Of a DNA stretch of 6,664 bases, positions 1-5,163 are shown piece by piece. A program made the position numbers and the translations under genes. The stretch is taken from positions 1 through 6,664 of the forward strand of contig DMJN01000319.1 in the NCBI GenBank assembly GCA_003451715.1. Reading direction: 5' to 3'. Position 1 is the first letter of the stretch. Every line of letters starts with the position of its first letter. This stretch comes from Gammaproteobacteria bacterium. Its GTDB lineage: Bacteria > Pseudomonadota > Gammaproteobacteria > Pseudomonadales > Pseudohongiellaceae. Below the pieces are notes generated by a model. The model saw only the letters and a list, made by a program, of their open reading frames with translations. It had not been told where the DNA came from and ran no database searches.

Positions 1-83
1 ACACTAATAGCTTAATAACTTAACTCCCCATTCTGTAGGCTAAATCTTACATTAGCCCGGTTAAGTTATTAAGCTATTAGTGT
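1..83. repeat. Perfect 24-bp inverted repeat with 35-nt spacer
   Basis: Bases 1-24 are the exact reverse complement of bases 60-83 (arm begins ACACTAATAGCTTAATAA). The arms are AT-rich, unlike the adjacent gene. Inside the 35-nt spacer is a second, smaller inverted repeat, GGCTAA at 38-43 and TTAGCC at 52-57, so the whole could fold as a nested hairpin or extrude as a cruciform. The right arm ends only 5 nt before the TAAGGAG ribosome binding site of the gene at 103. If transcribed, it would form a strong stem in the 5' leader. It has no T-tract and is not a typical terminator. Because the left arm starts at base 1, the repeat may continue beyond the window, or the window may start at a contig end where fold-back assembly artefacts are common. 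Function is unknown. Confidence 0.9.
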
Positions 84-87
84 CCCC

Positions 88-94
88 TAAGGAG
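88..94 (+). promoter_or_regulatory. Ribosome binding site of the propeller-hydrolase gene
   Basis: TAAGGAG lies 8 nt upstream of the ATG at 103. This is a near-consensus Shine-Dalgarno at ideal spacing, and it supports that start. It sits directly after the right arm of the inverted repeat, so folding of that repeat could affect its accessibility (inference). Confidence 0.85.
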
Positions 95-102
95 ATCGAC
101 CC

Positions 103-2640
103 ATGAGCCCGGCAATTCGTAAACGCCTGTCACAACTTCTGGCAATATCCGCCCTGGTGACGTTTATTGCTGAAACTCAGGCCCAGGGCCGTTTCTACCC
201 CAATGCTCGCAGCGGGGGTAACTACATGCACAATTTTTATTTTCCGCCGTCACCCAGTGCCACGCCCTGGGCGCCGGACTGGTCCCCGGACGGCGAGTGG
301 ATCGCAGTTGGTATGCAGGGTTCCATCTGGAAGGTTGTGCCGGATTCGGGAATCGCCTACGAGCTTACCTATAGCGAAGCTTATCATTCGTCACCGGACT
401 GGTCGCCCGACGGGCGCTGGATCATTTTTACTGCAGACTATGATCACCAGCGTATTCAGTTGGAGATCCTCGATACCGAGACAGGTCAGATCAGCAAGCT
501 GACCGATGATGAGGCTGTCTACACGGACCCGGTATTCTCACCGGACGGTAGCCGAGTGGCTTACGTATCCACCAATTCGAATGGTTACTTCAACCTGTAC
601 GTGCGCGAGATAGCGGATGGCCAGTGGGCGGGGGAGCCCATTGCGATAAGCCGGGACAACGACTACGGCAATAGTCGTTTGTATTTCGGTAGTTGGGACA
701 TGCACATAGCCCCATCCTGGTTACCTGATGGCACGGAACTGCTGCTGGTTTCCAACCGCAATGTACCGCTGGGCTCTGGTAACGTGTTGAGGGTGCCTGC
801 TATCGAAGATGGCATTCGTGAGGCCACGACGGTACTGGCCGAGCAGACGCTATATCGCACCCGTCCGGATGTATCCATCGATGGCAAGCGCTTCGTCTAC
901 GCCTCCACCAGCGGTGCAGCTGATCAATACAACAATCTCTACGTGCAGCCTACCTCAGGCGGCGAGCCCTACAAGCTGACGTTCTTTGAGCATGATGCCT
1001 TTCATCCGCGCTGGTCGCCAGACGGGGAGTGGATTGCCTTTATCTCTAACGAGCCGGGCCTGTCTCAGTTACAGTTGCTGGAAACCTACGGTGGCAAGCT
1101 GATCAAGGTCGATATCAGTGAGCAGCACTACAAACGACCTATGGGTATACTGAAAGTACGTGTAGTTGATGACAGCACTGGCGAGCTGACCCATAACAGA
1201 ATTCATCTGACAGCCAGCGATGATAAGCTTTATACACCAAACAACGCCTATGCCCGTGCCGGTACACGAGGCGACCTGATCTTTCACAACAGTGGTGAAT
1301 TTGAAGTGAGTCTACCGGAAGGTGTGACCGAGCTGCTGGCCGTCAAGGGATTCGAATTCTTCCCCACCGAGACCAGTGCCGAGATCGTGGCAGGTGAGGT
1401 GACCGAACTAACTGTAAACCTTCAGCGCATGACCGATATGGGGGCGAAAGGCTGGTACAGCGCGTCTACCCACGTGCACGCCAACTACGGTGGCAACCTG
1501 CACAATACTCTGGAAAACCTGATGATGATGTCCCGCGCCGAGGATCAGGATCTGGTGCTGGACCAGGTGGCGAACAAGGATAATCGTATCCTCGACTATC
1601 ATTATTTCGAACCGGGTGGGGGTGCTCATTCGATTTCGGAATCGGATCAGGTGGTCGTGGTGGGACAGGAGTTCCGTCCTCCCTTCTATGGCCACGTGTT
1701 CATGTTTGGCCTTCGGGAACACCTCATTTCTCCTTTTGTAACGGGATACGAAGGGACTGCCATAGAGAGTCTGTATCCCAGCAACACCGATATGTTTCTC
1801 AAGGCCAAGGCACAGGGCGCCGTGACGGGATACGTGCACCCGTTTCTCGGCGAGAACGATCCCCTGCTGGGCAATCTCGGGGGTGGCAAGGGCTTCATCG
1901 TCGATGCCGCCCTTCAGACCACCGATGCCCTGGAATGGTCTGATGCGAATCGGGCCGGTTTCTTTCCTTTATATGCGGTATGGAACAACGGACTCAAGGT
2001 AACCGCGACCGGAGGCGAAGATTCCATCAGCTCCCTGCAGCGCAGCAAGCTGGTGGGCTCTGTGCGTACCTATGTCTATACCGGCAATCGGGGTCTGTCC
2101 ATGGAAGCCTGGTTCGATGGGCTTAAGCGGGGTCGCGCCTTCGTCAGTTCCGGGCCCCTGCTGGAAATGGAAGTGGAAACGGCCCTGCCGGGTGACACCG
2201 TGGAACTTCCCGCCGTTGGTGGTCAGGTCACCATCAATGGGCGACTGCGCTCAGTTACCGAATTGGAGGACTTGCTGCTGGTGTGCAATGGGCAGGAAGT
2301 GGAGCGCTTTCCAGTAAGGGGCGACGGCACCAGCCTGGATATTACCTATGAGCTGGATATTGAACGGTCGGGTTGGTGTCATCTGCGCACCGAGGGTAAC
2401 AGCGAGGAGCGCTTCCCCATGGATGTTGGCTACGTGCAGGCCTTTACCAATCCAGTGTGGTTCCAGGTGGGTGATGCGCCTATTTCCAATCCTGAATCGG
2501 CGACCTATGCTCTGCAATGGATCGACAAGTTACAGGAATTGGCCGAGGCCTGGCCCGGTTGGCGTTCCGAGGCGGAGAAGGATCACGTATTCGGTCAATT
2601 CGATGAGGCACGCCGGGTTTATCGGTCGAAGTTGAATTGA
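103..2640 (+). CDS. Exported PD40 beta-propeller protein with CehA/McbA metallohydrolase domain
   Basis: An 845-residue protein. Residues 1-27 form a signal peptide (basic RKR, hydrophobic core, TQA before Q28), so it is exported to the periplasm or beyond. Six TolB/PD40 propeller blades follow, marked by xPDWSPDG-type motifs at about 57, 97, 142, 203 (WLPDG), 254 (VSIDG) and 301. Residues about 343-438 look like a carboxypeptidase-regulatory-like beta-sandwich. From about 445 a CehA/McbA-type PHP hydrolase domain begins: HVH 457-459, GQEF with E523, GH 530-531, YVHPF with H579, GGEDS with D640, and GRAFVSSGP at 677-685. The histidines and acids are probable metal ligands. CehA/McbA proteins include carbaryl hydrolases, but the substrate here cannot be read from sequence. 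The last PHP motif, often DxH, is DSI here, so catalysis is plausible but unproven. A good RBS supports the start. The gene is monocistronic in this window and converges with the receiver gene 67 bp away. Confidence 0.92.
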   Translation: MSPAIRKRLSQLLAISALVTFIAETQAQGRFYPNARSGGNYMHNFYFPPSPSATPWAPDWSPDGEWIAVGMQGSIWKVVPDSGIAYELTYSEAYHSSPDWSPDGRWIIFTADYDHQRIQLEILDTETGQISKLTDDEAVYTDPVFSPDGSRVAYVSTNSNGYFNLYVREIADGQWAGEPIAISRDNDYGNSRLYFGSWDMHIAPSWLPDGTELLLVSNRNVPLGSGNVLRVPAIEDGIREATTVLAEQTLYRTRPDVSIDGKRFVYASTSGAADQYNNLYVQPTSGGEPYKLTFFEHDAFHPRWSPDGEWIAFISNEPGLSQLQLLETYGGKLIKVDISEQHYKRPMGILKVRVVDDSTGELTHNRIHLTASDDKLYTPNNAYARAGTRGDLIFHNSGEFEVSLPEGVTELLAVKGFEFFPTETSAEIVAGEVTELTVNLQRMTDMGAKGWYSASTHVHANYGGNLHNTLENLMMMSRAEDQDLVLDQVANKDNRILDYHYFEPGGGAHSISESDQVVVVGQEFRPPFYGHVFMFGLREHLISPFVTGYEGTAIESLYPSNTDMFLKAKAQGAVTGYVHPFLGENDPLLGNLGGGKGFIVDAALQTTDALEWSDANRAGFFPLYAVWNNGLKVTATGGEDSISSLQRSKLVGSVRTYVYTGNRGLSMEAWFDGLKRGRAFVSSGPLLEMEVETALPGDTVELPAVGGQVTINGRLRSVTELEDLLLVCNGQEVERFPVRGDGTSLDITYELDIERSGWCHLRTEGNSEERFPMDVGYVQAFTNPVWFQVGDAPISNPESATYALQWIDKLQELAEAWPGWRSEAEKDHVFGQFDEARRVYRSKLN

Positions 2641-2707
2641 CTATTGCTCAGAGCTTTGGCACCAGGGCGGCCAGGTCCCTTTGATTTTCAGTTCGCTAGT
2701 AGCTGCT

Positions 2708-3148
2708 TCAATTCTCTGCTTTCAAAAAGTCGCTTATGGTAGCAAGTAGATCGTCAATGCGATAAGGCTTACAAACAGTCGCTGCAAATCCTCTGGCCTG
2801 CATTTGTTCAATATCATCATTCGTTGCATTACCAGTGACAGCGTTTACCGGGATTGTGCTGGTTAATTGCTCCTGGCGCAGCATGTCCAATGCCTCATTG
2901 CCGTCAGTCCCGGGCATATTTATATCCATGAGAATGAGGTCTGGCAAATTTTTCCTGGCTAACTCGAAGGCCGCCAGGCCATCAGCCGCTTCCAGGGTTT
3001 CATAACCGTTCTCACGAAGAATCGTAAGCATTAACTCAAGATTCATGTGGTTGTCTTCGGCGACTAATATTACAGGCATCAGATATGTCAAATTCGAAAG
3101 GATTTCACTATTTCCTTGGTAGGAATATTCAGAGATTGGCATACTCAT
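2708..3148 (-). CDS. Single-domain response regulator (receiver)
   Basis: A CheY-like receiver with no output domain, 146 residues from the chosen start. Acidic pocket E31-D32 (VAEDN), phosphoacceptor D75 (LILMDINMP), T105 (AVTGNA) and K127 (VCKPY) are all present, so it should accept phosphate. The conserved fold begins at about residue 24 (MPVILVAEDN). The preceding 23 residues are not recognised. The ATG at 3148 overlaps the kinase stop as ATGA, which suggests translational coupling. An ATG at 3142 has GAAGG 7 nt upstream and is equally credible. An ATG at 3196 would overlap the kinase by 52 nt, and one at 3079 would start right at the receiver but lacks an RBS. It is the probable phosphorelay partner of the adjacent kinase. 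With no DNA-binding domain it probably acts by protein contact or passes phosphate on (inference). Confidence 0.88.
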   Translation of the reverse strand: MSMPISEYSYQGNSEILSNLTYLMPVILVAEDNHMNLELMLTILRENGYETLEAADGLAAFELARKNLPDLILMDINMPGTDGNEALDMLRQEQLTSTIPVNAVTGNATNDDIEQMQARGFAATVCKPYRIDDLLATISDFLKAEN

Positions 3149-3726
3149 GCCTTCAATTCCACGGAATTCAAGGGGATTTCGCAAACAAGGTGACAACCTT
3201 CAATTTCAGCGCTGTCTTTTAGCATGAGCGTGCCACCGTGTAACTCGACATAGCGGCGGCTTATAGCCAGCCCTAACCCCGTTCCTGCATCCTTATCGTC
3301 TGGATTTCTGTTGAGTTGGAAAAAACGCTCGAAGACTCTTTCATGGTATTCAAGTGGAATACCGGAACCGCTATCTGAAACTTCCAGAAACAGGACTTCA
3401 TTGATGATCTCTCCATGTAGTCTTACGCTTCCTTCTTCCGGTGTATGAGTGATGGCATTTGTAAGTAAATTCAGCAGCGTCTGTCTAATCTTCAATTCAT
3501 CCATATTCACGGGGCGATTGTCTATGGATTCGCTCACTGTGCAACTAAGACTAATCTTCTTCCTCGAGGCTCCGTCCTTCAATAAAGTGATTACAGAATC
3601 GAAGAGCTGGAGGACATTGGTTGGCACGGGATTGAAATCGATATTTCCGGAATCAATCTTGCTGAGATCCGATAGATCATTCACCAGAGCAAGTAAATGG
3701 GTGCCACTTTGCTGGATATAATCCAC
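3145..3726 (-). CDS. C-terminal half of the split kinase: DHp helix 2 and ATPase domain
   Basis: A 193-residue reading frame with a possible GTG start at 3726. It opens with DHp helix 2 (YIQQSGTHLLALVNDLSDL) and continues into a full HATPase_c domain: N-box with N90 (LLNLLTNAITHTP), G1 box with D118 and G120/G122 (VSDSGSGIP), F-box VFERFFQL 131-138, and G2 box GTGLGLAISRRYVELHGG 148-165. No proper Shine-Dalgarno precedes the GTG. The nearest GGAGAG is about 24 nt upstream, so independent translation is doubtful and reinitiation after the TAA at 3760 would be needed. Its stop overlaps the receiver start as ATGA. It is best read as the rest of the interrupted kinase. Confidence 0.7.
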   Translation of the reverse strand: MDYIQQSGTHLLALVNDLSDLSKIDSGNIDFNPVPTNVLQLFDSVITLLKDGASRKKISLSCTVSESIDNRPVNMDELKIRQTLLNLLTNAITHTPEEGSVRLHGEIINEVLFLEVSDSGSGIPLEYHERVFERFFQLNRNPDDKDAGTGLGLAISRRYVELHGGTLMLKDSAEIEGCHLVCEIPLNSVELKA

Positions 3727-3759
3727 ATACTCTGACTGTTTTGGGTTCAGCTCTCCAAT

Positions 3760-3762
3760 TTA
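3760..3762 (-). other. In-frame TAA stop interrupting the kinase
   Basis: On the minus strand the codons run CGA TCT TAA ATT GGA GAG CTG. The frame upstream (ending ...DVLQRS) and downstream (IGELNPKQ...) is identical. Any of several one-base changes (for example CAA, GAA, AAA or TTA to TAA) would explain it. TAA is not the usual pyrrolysine or selenocysteine codon, and no special readthrough element was recognised next to it. Confidence 0.85.
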
Positions 3763-4455
3763 AGATCGTTGCAGAACATCTGAAAAGCCAAGTATGGAAT
3801 TCAGTGGTGTTCGAAGTTCATGGGAAACACCAGAAAGAAATTCATTTTTTGCGGTATTGGCGGCCAGTAGCTCTTTTTGCAAGGCGTTTTGCCAGGCTAC
3901 ATAGATTATCGCCAGGGCCAATAGAAGAAATAGCACGTTACTCACGCTAATAAGATAAAGCAACACAAGTTGTGGTTCGGAGAGTACCACGGCAGGAACG
4001 ATGTCAGTAATGTGCGCATAGTAGAGAAAGCCCAAATTGAGCATCAAGATCGACGTAATGATCAGCCCGAATCTTATCCCGGAATAAAATATTCCGAACA
4101 ATGGCAGTATTGGAAACCAGGCTATCGCTGTTGAGTAAAAACCCCCTTCAAGAAAGGTGTAAACCATGAGAATCAGTGCGCAGAGGAGAATGACATAGCC
4201 ACCTGCCAACTGTACCGAGCCCGTGATCCTATAGAGAAAGGGAGTGGAGAAAAGTACGATCTCAACAAAAACCAGGACATAGAAAAGGGGGCTGGCAGTC
4301 CCGACCCAGACTCCCCGAATAATCAGAAATGGTAAAACGAGGGGGCTACCAAAATACGAGCGCGATAGGTTTCGTTTACCGATAATTTCGCGGCGTTGGC
4401 CGGTGTGAAGAATTCGTCTATCGCTTTGAACATATTCTGCTATCCCAGCGCACAC
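3760..4455 (-). CDS. N-terminal half of the split kinase: 6-TM sensor and H-box
   Basis: A 231-residue fragment up to the TAA. The first ~37 residues are soluble and basic. Hydrophobic segments then lie at about 38-51, 55-76, 85-104, 109-125, 128-147 and 162-188, giving an integral membrane sensor with little periplasmic sequence. Residues 189-207 form a linker, and the H-box SHELRTPLNS carries the phosphoacceptor H212. The fragment ends 19 residues later, within the DHp hairpin. If made alone it would keep the membrane anchor and the histidine but lack DHp helix 2 and the ATP-binding domain, so it could not autophosphorylate. The signal sensed is unknown. The GTG start lacks an evident RBS. 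Confidence 0.72.
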   Translation of the reverse strand: MCAGIAEYVQSDRRILHTGQRREIIGKRNLSRSYFGSPLVLPFLIIRGVWVGTASPLFYVLVFVEIVLFSTPFLYRITGSVQLAGGYVILLCALILMVYTFLEGGFYSTAIAWFPILPLFGIFYSGIRFGLIITSILMLNLGFLYYAHITDIVPAVVLSEPQLVLLYLISVSNVLFLLLALAIIYVAWQNALQKELLAANTAKNEFLSGVSHELRTPLNSILGFSDVLQRS

Positions 4456-4746
4456 TATGTACTGGCTGCATTTATGAACTTGTTTATAAAGCCGGGCTAC
4501 GTACGAATCTACCCTAATTGCCTTTTATATTGTCGGCATTTAGACCATTCTCATGAAGGATACAGGGCAGCTCGTTAGTGAGATGCTCCCTAGAGATTAC
4601 GGGTATTTCGATTAGACAATGGAATCAGGGCGAATATAGGTAAAATATAGACCATCTTCTCATGGTCACAACTCTCGGTGTTTTCGCTTCGGTATTTCTT
4701 ACGTCGATACCTTTAGTAGCGCCTACTGATACCCCCGTCAACGAAC
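4456..4746. promoter_or_regulatory. Divergent intergenic region between kinase and small membrane protein gene
   Basis: 291 bp with no convincing gene. It must hold the promoters of both divergent units, but no strong sigma-70 pair was found. Weak candidates are TAGACA (4613-4618) with TATAGG (4635-4640) on the plus strand, and a TATAAA on the minus strand about 30 nt before the kinase GTG. Small symmetric elements cluster in its right half: GACCAT-N6-ATGGTC (4650-4667), GGTAT-N11-ATACC (4691-4711) and the odd palindrome AGTAGCGCCTACT (4715-4727). A near-repeat of the first element's left part occurs at 4541-4555. These could be regulator binding sites; none matches an operator I can name. 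Confidence 0.4.
4650..4667. promoter_or_regulatory. Candidate operator dyad GACCAT-N6-ATGGTC
   Basis: Perfect 6-bp arms around a 6-nt centre, the size of a typical dimeric regulator site, about 80 bp upstream of the small membrane protein gene. The sequence TAGACCAT followed by TCTCATG recurs at 4541-4555 with a 2-nt shorter gap, although that copy lacks the second half of the dyad. The regulator is unknown, and chance remains possible for arms this short. Confidence 0.3.
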
Positions 4747-5163
4747 ATGACATCCACCGTTCATTGGAGCAGAATTGCTAGTATGAAAGACATCAACATC
4801 TGGTTGTGGATTTATGTCATCGGATCGATTCCGGTACTGCTTTTTTACGCGGCAGGCTTCTCGGGCTGGTTCTTCGATTACCCCATGCCGTTGTTCGTCA
4901 TAATTTTCCTCATCCTCGCAACTCCCGTCGCTCTGCTAGTGTTGAAGACCCCGTCGGCACCGGCGTGGAACATAGCGCTGCTCTGGGGTGCTGCGGTATT
5001 ACTCACGATGCGGATCATCTGGGGCGTGCAAGTAGGCGACGGTGAGATTGGGAGTCGAGAGGCCACGATGTTGCTGTCGTTCACCGCCGGCTCGATGTTG
5101 TGGGCGGGGATCTGGACAGCGTACTTCCTGACATCAGAACGGATCGCCCGGACCTTCAGTTAG
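4747..5163 (+). CDS. Small four-TM membrane protein, DUF2569-like C-terminus
   Basis: 138 residues from the ATG at 4747. Four hydrophobic segments lie at about 18-38, 49-66, 74-94 and 107-128, and nearly the whole protein is membrane. The end, IWTAYFLTSERIARTFS, resembles the closing YFxxSxRVxxTF signature of DUF2569 proteins, which are small four-TM proteins of unknown function. This match is from memory and the N-terminal half is not diagnostic. An alternative start is the ATG at 4783 (MKDINIW), which sits just before TM1 and has GGAG 13 nt upstream. The first ATG has no visible RBS, so the shorter 126-residue product is quite possible. It diverges from the kinase and overlaps nhaC tail-to-tail by 8 bp. 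No catalytic motif was seen, and function is unknown. Confidence 0.72.
   Translation: MTSTVHWSRIASMKDINIWLWIYVIGSIPVLLFYAAGFSGWFFDYPMPLFVIIFLILATPVALLVLKTPSAPAWNIALLWGAAVLLTMRIIWGVQVGDGEIGSREATMLLSFTAGSMLWAGIWTAYFLTSERIARTFS

Larger units (their letters stand above)
3145..4455 (-). pseudogene. Membrane sensor histidine kinase interrupted by one in-frame stop
   Basis: Read through, this is one 436-position sensor kinase: six hydrophobic segments, DHp domain with phosphoacceptor His, and a complete HATPase domain. A TAA at 3760-3762 (codon 232) breaks it. Both halves are in the same reading frame, so this is a nonsense change and not a frameshift. Reading across gives FSDVLQRS-stop-IGELNPKQSEY, where the helix 1-helix 2 turn of DHp keeps the length normal for the family. 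Only a single codon is therefore wrong. All catalytic boxes are intact, which points to a recent mutation or a base-call error. The intact receiver gene is coupled downstream. The start is uncertain: GTG at 4455 is the only ordinary start codon between the upstream in-frame TAA (about 4525) and the first membrane segment, and it has no clear Shine-Dalgarno. Confidence 0.8.

Noticed and set aside
18..66. Integron attC-like core boxes: ACTTAAC (18-24, fits RYYYAAC) and GTTAAGT (60-66, fits GTTRRRY)
   Set aside because: Because the arms are perfect complements, one chance match gives both boxes. The complementarity extends 17 bp outside the boxes, the inner hairpin is placed asymmetrically (13 nt versus 2 nt), and no integrase or cassette array is seen.
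1408..1839. Minus-strand 143-codon open frame within the propeller-hydrolase gene
   Set aside because: It is an antisense shadow of the CehA-like domain: low-complexity His/Val-rich translation, no recognisable domain and no RBS.
2664..2680. AGGG-N9-CCCT followed by TTTGATTTT as a terminator after the propeller-hydrolase gene
   Set aside because: The stem is only 4 bp with a broken T-run. It is too weak to call, although its position between convergent genes would fit.
3726..3762. Frameshift in the kinase gene
   Set aside because: Both fragments are in the same frame (4455 and 3726 are both divisible by 3), and the codons read straight through the TAA, so the lesion is a stop codon and not an indel.
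3741..3950. Plus-strand short open frame at the site of the kinase stop
   Set aside because: It is antisense to the conserved H-box region of the kinase and has no RBS or recognisable protein.
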